Of a stretch of DNA of 64,000 nt, positions 23,867 through 34,550 are shown piece after piece (position 1 is the stretch's first letter; each line of letters begins with the position of its first letter). A program made the position numbers and the translations under genes. The notes under the pieces were generated by a model. It searched no databases. It was given only the letters and a program-made list of their open reading frames with translations, and was not told where the DNA came from. The DNA is from Juglans regia. Taxonomy: Eukaryota > Streptophyta > Magnoliopsida > Fagales > Juglandaceae. The DNA lies in the NCBI RefSeq assembly GCF_001411555.2, contig NC_049901.1, forward strand, positions 15,043,190 to 15,107,189. The letters are read 5' to 3'.

Positions 23867-25480
23867 CATGGGAGAATTGCGTGACTCAATGGGTACTTTT
23901 AATTGCGTTGCTTGTATAATCATCGACCATCATTGAGGCCATAACTTGAAAGCATGATGAGCATCTTCTTCTTTGATAAATAACTTCTGGGATTGGGAGC
24001 TTGAAGTATGGGTCTTTGAAAACCTAGGTAGGTTTGGGGGCTTAGATGAGATAAAAAATTCTCATCTAATCTCATCTCATCTCATCCCATCTTATTTCCA
24101 AACATAATTCAAATACAAAATTTTTAAACTAATCATTACAACATTTTCAAACTTTCAAATAAAAAATAATTTTAACTTTTTCAAATACCGAAACAAAAAT
24201 AATATTATAAAACTATATTATTACAATATTTTAACTTTATAATATTTTTTATTCAACTTTTTCTCTCTCCTTTCCTAAAATCTAAAAAATACTCAATTCA
24301 AACTATCTAACTACTATTCATAAATTATCTTATTACTATTAACAAAATTCTCATCTCATCTTACTACTATTTACAAATTATCTTAGTGAGGATGTAAAAC
24401 TTGTATCAAACTCTACTTATAGTGAATTTTATACTTTAGACTTGTAATGGATTTAGCACCAAGAACCACCATTTGAGAGAAGAGGTTCCGACCATATATA
24501 TAGTTAGGATTGAAAAATGCATCTAGCATCTATTAAAATAGATTCATATAAATTGTATTTTATCGTTTGAGATCTGTCACGGAAAGCAATAGCGATGATA
24601 TTATGAACATTTTACATGGCTTATTTCAATGTTACAAGAATCTATTGACCACAAATGAAAAGGTGGGGGGAGTTAAAAAAAAATGGTTATAATTATATGG
24701 TAAGATCAATAGTTAAAGATATCTATCATCCTTTTTTTTTTTATGAAAAATGGCCAAAATTAAGCCTTCATATTCCTAAACCCTCTTTACAAAAAAAAAA
24801 GAAAAAGTAAATAAAAAACAAAAGAAAAGAGAGATGATAGTGTGAATACTAAACTAGTTAGAAAAAAAATAATTAATTACACTAGTGTGAATTGCATTGG
24901 AACACTCTGGTGCACCATTTTTATAAGCAAACTGTTGGCAAAAGTATTTAAGTTCGTGAAATAAGATTTAAAAAAAAAAAAAAGAAAAAGAAAAAAGAGA
25001 GAGAGAGACCACTGCCAATTGCCAAAACTTGGAATAATGATATATCATCATATGTGCTGTGCGCCGCGCAGCAAGTTCATGCAGGAGAGAGATCACGAGG
25101 CTACTGCGACTAGACAAGGTTAATCTGCCTTACTTGTTGAGATGGAGTTGAAGTCTGTTTGTGATTTCTTCGAGTATTTTGAGTCACCAGAGAAGTATAA
25201 GGGGAAGATGACTAGGGAAAATTTAATAGCTCAAACTCCTCAAAACCATTGAGCAAACTTCGTAGAAAACACATTTTTATTATTTCTAACACTTTGTGGT
25301 ACACTTAACTTATCTGTACGTAATAACTACTATTGACTTCTCTAGTTTTTTTTTTTTTAGTAAGTTATTAAGAGGGGACGTTTTTGTGGGGGGATTAGAA
25401 CTCGTCATCTTATTATCCTCTTTCTCTGTATTTTGTTTATAATAATTTGCATTGTCAGGCGCATGATACATCACTTGGAA
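23867..25480. other. AT-rich intergenic DNA with a degenerate MITE
   Basis: No gene was seen. About 24026-24395 is a diverged member of the local MITE type (GGTTTGGGGGC end, repeated TCTCATCTCATC, Ts and As inside), but its right end is unclear. Poly(A) and GA runs are at 24970-25010. Homology to the PME1 promoter starts at about 25485. Confidence 0.5.
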
Positions 25481-25699
25481 TCATGAAAAGTCCAAACAGA
25501 GCATTCCCCCAGCCGTTTGACGGTTTGAGTTTGTATACGAAGACGCAGGCGCACAGCTCGCTCAACTTCTCCCCTACCGAATAACCATAACAACCCGTGA
25601 CTTTTTGAGTCTTACCAATCCCCATCAATCTCCCGTGAACCCAGCCCCACCTTCCATTTTCCTTTTCCACTGCACGCTATTTTAGTGGATCGATTCGAT

Positions 25700-25774
25700 A
25701 TGGCCACTACTCATCAAAGAAAATCCACAAAACTTGTCCATAAAAGCAAGCTCCAACACCTTCCTGTTTTCTAA
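25700..25774 (+). promoter_or_regulatory. Upstream ORF in the PME2 leader (24 codons)
   Basis: It is identical in sequence to the uORF before PME1, ends with TAA at 25772-25774, and lies 25 bases before the PME2 start at 25800. The surrounding leader is also nearly identical in the two genes, so identity alone does not prove selection. If transcribed, it could attenuate translation of the enzyme. Confidence 0.5.
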
Positions 25775-25799
25775 GCCATCCACACTTCTTGTAATTTCC

Positions 25800-28041
25800 A
25801 TGGCCTGCATCTTCTTTGTCTCCCTTGTCCTTTTTCTTTCCCTCTCTCCCGGTGCCGTCAAACCCAATCCTGATGCTCCCTCCTCCATCTCTCCCGCGAT
25901 CCGCCAGGCCTGCAAGGCCACTCGCTTCCCTATCCCATGCGAGACCTCTTTGACCCAATCCAACCAAGTGCCCCCCAACCCCACCCCTCTCCAGCTCATC
26001 CAGTCCGCTATCTGGGTCTCCTCCCAGAACCTCCACACTGCCCAATCCATGGTCAAGTCCATCCTGGACTCCTCCGCCGGGAATGTGAACCGCACCTCGG
26101 CCGCCAAAAACTGCTTGGAGTCCCTCACAAGCTCCGAGTACCGGATCTCTCGGACTACCGAAGACGCACTGCCACATGGCAGGATCAAGGATGCGAGAAT
26201 CTGGATGAGCGCCTCCTTGCTCTACCAACAAGATTGCTGGTCCGCGCTCAAGTACGCGAACGATACCCAGATGGTGAACTCGACTATGTCGTTTCTGGAC
26301 TCGTTAGTTGGGCTCACGAGTAACGCGCTGAGCATGGTGGTCTCGTACAGTATTCACGGGAACGAGACCGGGTCGTGGGCCCCGCCCAAGACCGAGCGGG
26401 ACCGGTTCTGGGAGAGAGCCGGCGGCTCTGGGTCAGATTTCCAGGGCGGCTTCCCGTCGAAACTAAAGGCGGATGCTACCGTGTGTAAGGACGGGAGTGG
26501 CGGGTGCTACAAGACGGTGCAGGAGGCAGTGAATGCCGCACCTCATAACGCCGGGGAACGGAAGTTCGTGATACGTATAAAGGAGGGGGTATACGAGGAA
26601 ACCGTCAGAATCCCATTAGAGAAGAAGAACGTGGTGTTTTTAGGAGACGGGATGGGCAAAACGGTCATTACGGGGTCGTTGAACGTTGGCCAGCCCGGGA
26701 TTTGGACATACAACACAGCCACAGTTGGTAAGTCTTTTGAATGCATATTACTTTATTGTGTTTGTCTTTTCTTTTTGGATATGTGTTTTTATTTTCAAGG
26801 TTGTGGATGGAGTCAATAAATACTGTTGGGGAGCTGCTCATGTTAGGTTTTACGGCTTCTTGCACTTAGGTTTTTCCATCAGTTTGTCACCTTACATTTT
26901 ATGCATTCTGTACCAAATAAAGCTTATGATTATTTTAACCATCGACTTGTGCACCCTCCCCTGTCTCACGATGTTCAGCTGTATTTCACTGAACAATCAA
27001 TGCGTTTGATGTTTATTTAAACATTTGCAATCACAAGTCCATCCTTCCAGCTTTTGTCATCATGTAGAGCCCATGTGAAATGAAATTGGGTTGCAAACTT
27101 ATTCACAGTTAACTATTTAGTAGCAAGAGTTTAGGAAAAAGGGCTAATTAGTACTAAAAACAAAAGATAAAATGTTGACTACAATTGTAGATGACTTCTT
27201 TTATGAAGTGGTAGAAGAAGTCCTTGAGAGAACAGATGTTAGGAAGCTGTAAAATTTATGAGTTTGAGCTTTGCTTTGTTAATCCCTTCTTGTTCTTGAG
27301 TTGCTTTGAAAAAAAATTCCCTTCTTCTTCTTATGTTTGAATCATTTTGGAATAGCTGTTCTTGGCGATGGATTTATGGCTAGCGGCCTCACAATCCAAA
27401 ACACGGCTGGTCCTGATAAACACCAAGCAGTGGCCTTCAGATCAGACAGTGATCTATCCATCATCGAGAACTGCGAATTCTTAGGCCATCAAGATACACT
27501 CTATGCTCGCTCCCTTCGCCAATTCTACAAATCATGCCGCATCCAGGGAAATGTGGACTTTATTTTTGGAAACTCAGCATCAGTTTTTCAAGACTGCCAG
27601 ATCTTAATCTGCCCCCGGCAAGTAGATCCAGCAAAGGGCGAGAAAAATACTATCACTGCACATAGCAGAAATGACCCTGCACAATCCACAGGTTTTGTTT
27701 TTCGAAATTGTTTGATAAATGGCACCAAGGAATACATGGCACTGTATCATAACAATCCCAAAGTACACCTTAATTATTTGGGGAGGCCATGGAAGTTGTA
27801 CTCGAGGACAGTTTTCATACACTGTAACTTAGAAGCTCTTATTACACCAGAAGGCTGGATGCCATGGGATGGCGATTTTGCATTGACAACACTCTATTAT
27901 GGGGAATTTGGGAATTCTGGACCAGGCTCTAATGTATCCAAGAGAGTAACCTGGAGTAACCAGATCCCGACAGGGCACATACACACATATTCCGTCGAGA
28001 ATTTTATCCAAGGAGATGAGTGGATTCCATCTTCTCATTAA
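25800..28041 (+). CDS. PME51: Pectinesterase/pectinesterase inhibitor, PME51-type (copy 2)
   Basis: Exons 25800-26727 and 27356-28041 (GT-AG, phase 1) encode 537 residues, the same length and structure as PME1: signal sequence, PMEI domain with [15 protein letters not shown], then methylesterase with [26 protein letters not shown] and LGRPWK. The catalytic Gln, Asp, Arg and Trp residues are all kept. Replacements relative to PME1 are mostly in the inhibitor domain and loops, for example [14 protein letters not shown] against [14 protein letters not shown] at the exon junction. The 628-bp intron lacks the Mutator-like insertion of PME1. It has about 330 bases (26950-27278) absent from PME1, either gained here or lost there. 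No RRLL processing motif is visible. It probably acts on cell-wall pectin; divergence from copy 1 suggests an older duplication rather than a recent assembly artefact. Confidence 0.92.
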
Positions 28042-28493
28042 TTTGCTTCAAATTTTGCAAAAATATTGGCCGTAATGTGTCTGGAACTCAACAATATTGG
28101 GAGATTCCAAATCATTGGCTACATTTGATCTCCCTCCATGTGGTATCTCTTTCCTGGCATCTGTTGTGTAACTATGGGAGAGGTAGATGAGAATTGGATG
28201 GGTGTAATTTCTATTTCGTCATATAAAATAAAATTTGTTTATTTTTTTAGTTATTTTATAAATTTCTACAAGGTCACTGTCATTCATTGAATTTTGATTT
28301 TGGAAGTTGCCACCCTCTAAGTCGCACGATGAACAAACATAAAAGAGAGAAAAATGGCACAAACAATACCGAATAACATGGACTTTTTCAATGCTAGTAA
28401 TGTTACAAAGGCATTGGCATCTGGCCATCAATTTCTTGACTTGCAGGATACATGCAGTAGCAACAAGAAGCCCAATTTCACGGCACACGCTAA
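28042..28493. other. PME 3' flank, copy B (first part)
   Basis: No gene. It is the PME2 counterpart of 11071-11525 and 21738-22060, including the AACATGGACTTTTTCAATGCT block. It then runs into the block interrupted by the MITE at 28494. Confidence 0.75.
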
Positions 28494-28721
28494 GACTCGT
28501 TTGTTTTCAAAAAACTTCTCAACTCATCTCATCTTATCTAATTATTATAACTTTTCAAATTTTTATACAAAATAAAATAAATAATTCAACTTTTTCAAAT
28601 CTCAAAATAAAAATAATATTAAAAGTATATATTCTAACAATATTTATTCAACTTTTAACTGTAATCTCAACTGATCTTATCTTATCTCATCTCAATTCAT
28701 CTGCAAAAATAAACGAAACCT
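28494..28721. mobile_element. Tourist-like MITE, 228 bp, with empty paralogous site
   Basis: Ends are GACTCGTTTGTTTT and, reverse complemented, AGGTTTCGTTTATTTTTG. TAA flanks both sides (28491-28493 and 28722-28724). The copy at about 22050-22060 runs straight through from the left to the right flank without it, apart from a 3-base difference. The interior (CAACTCATCTCATC, AACTTTTTCAAAT) matches the MITE at 2044-2244. There is no coding capacity. Confidence 0.8.
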
Positions 28722-28794
28722 TAATAGCTTGCCAGCAAGGTTAAGGTTCCCTTAAAATGGTTTATTGCTCATTTGGTATGCCTCATTTCACTTT

Positions 28795-29736
28795 GAAAAA
28801 GTCTATTTACAACCGGCCAGGGGAACCGCGGGGACACCGCGTCCCACGTGGCCGATTGTTTTAGGGAAGAAAAAAAAGTTATCTTAAATCGAAGAACTTC
28901 AAAACGCAATTCTCATTCTATTCCGGCCATCTATGGAACCGAGTGGCCGGTTTCTTGCCCACTTCAAAACGTTGTTCTCATTCTTGTTTGCAATATCACC
29001 TTTACGATCCAGACTTAGTTTTTCACAGTCGTCACATGCTTCAGAAGCATGACAACAACATCCTGTGATATTCTTGCAGCTTCTATTTTCGGGTGATGGA
29101 TAATTGTCTCTGTCTCATGCTCAAGCCGCTTAACATTTGCACCTAAATCTCCACTGCTCTCTGCAAGTTTCCTCTGGAACTCACGCTTTATTTGGACCCG
29201 ATATTCAGTAAAACTGAAGAAGCCGTCCACAGCAATGATGACGACGACCGGTCGTTCGAACATGGGCCTACAGAAGATAGTTCTGATCTCTCCTCAACTT
29301 GGAAAATTCCCCGACGGTGTGTTAGAAAAGCTGAGGTGACGGCATCTTCGCTGAGGAGACGGGAAGTACTACTACTAATATGAGAACAAAAGTCTGGAAC
29401 TTTCGACGGTGTTTGCTTTTTTGAAGAGGGAAATTTTCTGTGATGAGAAGCTAAAATCCATTTTCAATGGGAAAGTCGCAGTTGGGTTTCAAGAAATCAC
29501 CAAGTTGTTGTCCATCCATTTTGTGAAGTCTGGCTGATGTTTAGGCTTTTGTGAACCTTTGTTGCCGAGTGCTCTGCTACTCATGGAAGGGAGAAGAAAA
29601 GTCTGGAGCTTTGCTTTATTTTGTCCTTTTCTTTGCTTTTACCTTTTTGCCTTTCTGTTTTGTTTTTTTTTTTTCACTTGCCACGTACAACCGGTTGCAT
29701 CCCGTTTGCGCATGCCGGTTGTACGTAGCAAAACTG
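28795..29736. mobile_element. Mutator-like element, 942 bp, carrying a gene fragment
   Basis: The insertion is flanked by a perfect 9-bp duplication TTTCACTTT (28786-28794 and 29737-29745). The paralogous empty site at about 22128-22136 has a single TTTCACTTTTTACTCTC. The two ends read GAAAAAGTCTATTTACAACCGGC and, in reverse complement, a sequence with CTA and TACAACCGGC at exactly the same offsets, a decayed terminal inverted repeat. A second TACAACCGG copy lies just inside the right end. It carries an exon-like minus-strand piece (29263-29015) and non-coding GC-rich sequence, and no transposase. Confidence 0.8.
29015..29263 (-). pseudogene. Captured exon of an unidentified coiled-coil protein
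   Basis: The minus-strand frame contains [20 protein letters not shown], then [20 protein letters not shown] and [19 protein letters not shown]. The heptad-like charge pattern suggests a helical coiled coil. The style is reminiscent of mitochondrial coiled-coil proteins of the DUF1640 type, but I could not confirm this. It lies inside a Mutator-like element, without a recognisable promoter or further exons, so capture of a host exon is the likely explanation. Confidence 0.45.
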
Positions 29737-29745
29737 TTTCACTTT

Positions 29746-30584
29746 TTACTCTCTCTTAGGCGCCTTAAATTCAAGCAACAACTTGAGAGAATCTTTTTAC
29801 TGCCAATAATATCCTCCTTTTGATATGATTATCCATCTCCATATACCAAATAGGACCATGCTTGGGAGAGGTGACATGGGAGAATTGCGTGACTCAATGG
29901 GTATTTTTAATGGGGTTGCTTGTATAGTCACGGTTAAACTCTTGACAATAATAGGTTTAAGGTAATATATTAATTCATATTTTTTTTTAAAATTACTCAA
30001 AATTAAATGTGAAACTCTTATATATATATATATATTTTGGGGTGAGGGTGTCGAACTCATAATCTCCATTTTAGAGATATGGGTCTTGTGCCATCAGGCA
30101 ACATGCCCTTAGCATAAGTGAAACTCAATTGAAATCATTATTAATGTCAAGAACTCTCTCTTTGATAACTTAATTTCATTCGCTACCTTTCTTAATAAAT
30201 ATGGTGTTACATTTCCCCTCTAATATGTGTAACGCCCTTGCGAGGTTATGTTTTGACGCACTTACATTCCATACTATAAAATGATCAGTTTGACTTTAAT
30301 ATCATTTGTAATAACATAACAATAGTTCAAACTATGCCAAGGCTTATATCCCAAACAACAAGTTAAAAGTTAGAATTCCAGCATTATTGAAATCGATATA
30401 AATGTCAACAAGTTCTTCTTCCTAAATATTGTGCGATTTTATTCACTACTCATACAATTATATGAGGTGTTACATTTATGGCCTAGGAAATTATTACCTA
30501 GCAGTTGTTTTTTGGGTTCATGGCAACAAACAATGCTACATTATCAAACAACCTCATTGTAGTCGGAAAACCAATGAATATGAC
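29746..30584. other. PME 3' flank, copy B (second part)
   Basis: No gene. It continues the block resembling 22930-23046 plus 23875-23930, then an AT-rich stretch with a (TA)n at about 30020-30035, then the blocks matching 11550-12000 (CCTTTAGCATAAG; AACAACCTCATTGTAG). It is interrupted at 30599 by the retroelement nest and resumes at 43332. Confidence 0.7.
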
Positions 30585-30627
30585 ACCTTTTCTAAATGTT
30601 TTTTTTTCTCAGCAAGTAAAATATTTA

Positions 30628-31447
30628 GAGTGCATGGAGTATCGTGTGAGTCATGTTTATCATGAAGGAAATGATGTGGCTGATTTTCTAGCCAAGAGAG
30701 GTGCAAGGGGTTCTAACATGGATTGGTACAATAATAGTAATCTTCTGCCTAGCTAGTTAGTATCTAATAGTGACGATCCTGACGATGATCCTTACATATA
30801 TGATACTAAATATAGTTGGAATAACCACATTAATAGTTGTATTGACAGTTATTTTCGTTCTCAAATTTGTATTGATAGTTACATTTTAAGTGGTATTGTC
30901 AATTATAGTGACAGTTACATTTATAGTTACATTTTTTATGAAAGCATAACTAGTAGTGAAAACCAGAGTTCAAGTATAAAACCGAGCCTGGATGATAGTG
31001 ATTTAACTATAACAGAAACAGAAAGTTCTAATGATCTAGATGTGACTCCAAAATACAAGCATTTGTGGGTTCAATGCGAAAATTGTTATGGATTAGGTCT
31101 TCTTAGAATGGATAGAATTGGTCTTCCTTCTTTGTGCTTTTTGTAGATTCTATCCCAAATACGGTTTTTTGGTCTTACTCCATCTGATGTTTCTATCATT
31201 TTTTGCATGTGTGGTTTTTTCTTCTTGTAGGTTTTGGTTTTGGTTTGGATTTGTTTTTGTTTTTGGTTTTCTATTTTTGAACATTTAGTTTTGTAGTTTG
31301 TTGTTTGTCGCTCTTGATGTATGGGAGTTGGTTTTTATTTTGCTTATTTGTAACTCCCCGGCGTCTAAAATTGTAACCACAGTTTTCTTCCGCCACAAGT
31401 GAGGACTATCAATAAAATTTGAATACCTTCCTCTTTCTAAAAAAAAA
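30628..31447 (+). mobile_element. LINE A: 5'-truncated L1, RNase H tail and 3' UTR
   Basis: A plus-strand piece begins within the RNase H domain (ECMEYRVSHVYHEGNDVADF, including the His and Asp of the terminal motif) and ends in a 3' UTR and A-run. It is bracketed by AAGTAAAATATTTA at 30614-30627 and 31448-31461, a perfect 14-bp duplication. The 3' UTR shares GTAACCACAGTTTTC and CCGCCACAAGTGAGG with LINE B (34326-40056), so both belong to one family. Confidence 0.85.
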
Positions 31448-31481
31448 AAGTAAAATATTTATAGATAAACTAACAGATTAC

Positions 31482-32412
31482 AAGATACAAGTTCTAAAGG
31501 GGTAGGAGTCCCCTACAATCTTTCTAAAACCAACAGATACATCATGAATATAAGAAAAAATAGATCTAGAGCCAAGGCTCTCACACATTTATCGCCAGGG
31601 GAAGCCGCTTGAAGCGGTTTTAATATAGTATGATAAACAGACTATAATACTGCAGCTAGTAACCGTAGTGAAGAGTTGTGTGCTATATCTTGTTGGTCTG
31701 GGTTGGCTGGAATAGACTTTCACATCCACTTTAACTTGATGCTTGGTTAGGGGAAGCGGAAACATAAGAACGTAGCAACCAGGGGATGCATCGATACATC
31801 AACATGGGACTTTCACTGTCTACTATGGCGCATGTGGTTCATGTGCCACTCTAGGAAATAAAGTAGTGGTCAGACCTGAGAGATCCAAATCTACTAATCC
31901 TAGTGATGCCGCGTGTGACGGCGACAGGCTCTGACCACTACTTTCCAAGATACAACTTCTAAAGGGGTGGGAGTCCCATACAGTCTTTCCAAAACCAACA
32001 AATACATCACGAAAATAAAAAAAAAATGGATCTAGAGCCAAACGTTTGGCTCTCACCCATTTCCAACCAGGAGAAGCTGCTTGAAGCGGTTTTAATATAG
32101 TCTGATAAACAAACTATAATACTGAGGCTAGAAGCCGTAGTGAAGAGTTGTGTGCTATACATCTTGTTGGTCTGGGTTGTTTGGAAGAGACTTTCACATC
32201 CACTTTCACTTGATCATTGGTTAGGGAAAGCGGGAACATAAGAACGTAGCAACCGGAGGATGCGTTGATACACCGGCATAGGACCTTCACTATCTGTAGT
32301 GGCGCGTGTGGTTCACATGCCACTCTAGGAAATAAGGTGGTGGTCAGATCTGAGAGATCCAAAGCTACTAGTCCTAGGGGTGTCACACGTGACGGCGGCA
32401 GACTCTCTCTGG
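31482..32412. repeat. Tandem duplication, period 465 bp
   Basis: A 465-base unit starting AAGATACAAGTTCTAAAGG (31482) repeats from 31947 with scattered differences (for example TGTGGTTCATGTGCCACTC against TGTGGTTCACATGCCACTC). Both units contain AGGAAATAA, GGTCAGAYCTGAGAGATCC and end GTGACGGCG(A/G)CAG. Reversed, it could be the 5' promoter monomers or leader of the minus-strand LINE-like element it sits in. That role is inference. Confidence 0.8.
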
Positions 32413-34550
32413 TGCAACAGCACGTGAAACTCATGCACGGTATGAGCCGCGTGTGAGACTCACGCGCCGCTCTTTTGAGCAGTTTTCTTCTACCATCTAA
32501 TAGATAGGCAGCGGGTTAGGTGGTGGTAGTCGTAGGTGGCCTATAGGTAGGATCGGCACATCTTGATGTAACAACTGGCCCAGCCAAGCCACTTTACAAA
32601 ATCATTGGATTTATAGTTATGAAAAATCATTTAGGATTATGAGTAAATTTTTTTTTGGAGAGAGTTTGGGCTGAAGATGTTTTTGGCGGATTATAATTTT
32701 TCAATGGGTTTGATAATTAGGTTTTAAAATCTTTAATGGACCAAGTAGATGTTCATTAGGAAAATTTATGGGATAAGTGTATTTTTATAGATTGAATCGA
32801 GGTCCAGAACTTAAGGTAAAAGCCCATGCAATAAGCCCTTACATGATCCAAGACGTGGGCCAAGTATTTTTTTTTTTTTTTAAGACTTAAGAGCCCAGCC
32901 CATGGGACTCCGTTGCACAGTTTACGTCCCTTTTGTTCCGTTTTCATGCAGTCTCTCCATCCTTTCCCTCTAGGTTTTTATTTCTTTATTATATATATAT
33001 ATATATATATATTATATACATATGCTAAGCATCCTCAACCCTAGAATTGTGTCGCTCGTCCTCTTCTTAGAATATCAAACTGAGACCTCCACTTCAGCCA
33101 CCTCACCACCTTCAAGTAGACATAACCTAGCTCACATGAAACCGTCGTCACCTACACCGAGCACAATTGACGCCAGCCACTGAAAAACCACCAATGGAAA
33201 CACTTTATTCTGCTTCTCCAAAAACCAAAAAATCCCACATCTTGAAACCGTCACCTCCACACCTCCGAAGAACCACCCACGAACTTCCCTGTTTTCCTAC
33301 ACCCAAAATAGAGCCAAGTGTTTTCAGGTTAGAGATTTTGCATACTACAATGAGGTGATTAATGAGAGTTAAGGTTTTAGAATTCGTGTAGGTGCTGGAT
33401 CATGACGTTGAGGAAATAATTTTATGAGTTGTTTTCATGACGATTGAGGTTTTAAATTCTGTGGGCTCATTCTGTAGATCTTACAAAATGATTTGATAAG
33501 ATTGAAGGTTTAGGTTTTGGAAGGAATGTTAGATTCTGGAGGTATATTGTTACTACGTTTGCGAGTACATTTTTGGTAGTTTTATAATTTCTAAGTAGAT
33601 CATATATATATTTTTGTTTTATGATTTCAATTAGTTGCATATGTTTTTATGAACTCTATATTTTGAAACATTTATTAGAAAGATCCAAGTTCTTAGGTTG
33701 TCACCAAATTGTCAATTGCGAAATATTTTCGAATTTGAATGCGACTAAGAATGAAAGAGTATAAATGAGTGTGCATGGATTTAGAAGACAAGAAAGCAAG
33801 TTGGTACCAAAGTGTGGTAAGAGTCATCTTTGTAGTTATTAAAATAGATTAGACTCCTAGTTTTAAACACTTTTGGCAAAATCATTAGAGTGCCCAGCAA
33901 AAGCATGGTTTTTGATAATATGATTTTGAGAGTAAACTTCCTGAAGCTTGGAAATTTGTTAACTTGAGACCACTTAGGACTTGAATCTTGTGGCCATAGA
34001 CTTTCAGTTTTTTAGGATTATTAAGAACTTTCAACTTTTAGAAATCATGAGTTGAATATCTTCATGAATCATGTATGAGTCGAACGGTTAAGGACTGTGA
34101 AGAGGGTATCTCGATATTAGTACGAGTTTATTTCATTATGTGGAGGGTTCGGAATTATTACTAGGCTTTTAAGGGCATGGTTAAGGTTAATATTTTTAGA
34201 CTTGATCTAGGTCCCAGAATGCATGAAGAAGGAAACTATGTGTAAGAATGGGTATACAAAGAGGGGTTTGAAGTATTTAAAACATAGGTGAGAATAGTCG
34301 AAGGTTAGAGTCTCATAACATTACGTTTTTTTATTTTTATTATTTATTAAAGAGTTAGGGTCACCTGTCCACTAGTGACCCCTCCCCAATTTTATTAATA
34401 ACCCTCACTTGTGGCGGAGGAAAACTGTGGTTACAAAAACAAGCATATGGGGTACAAACGAAAACCCAGAATACGGGAAACACCAAGCCAGAAAAAAAAA
34501 ACTAACATAACCAAGAAAACAAACAAAAAACAACAGACATCCGAAACTAA

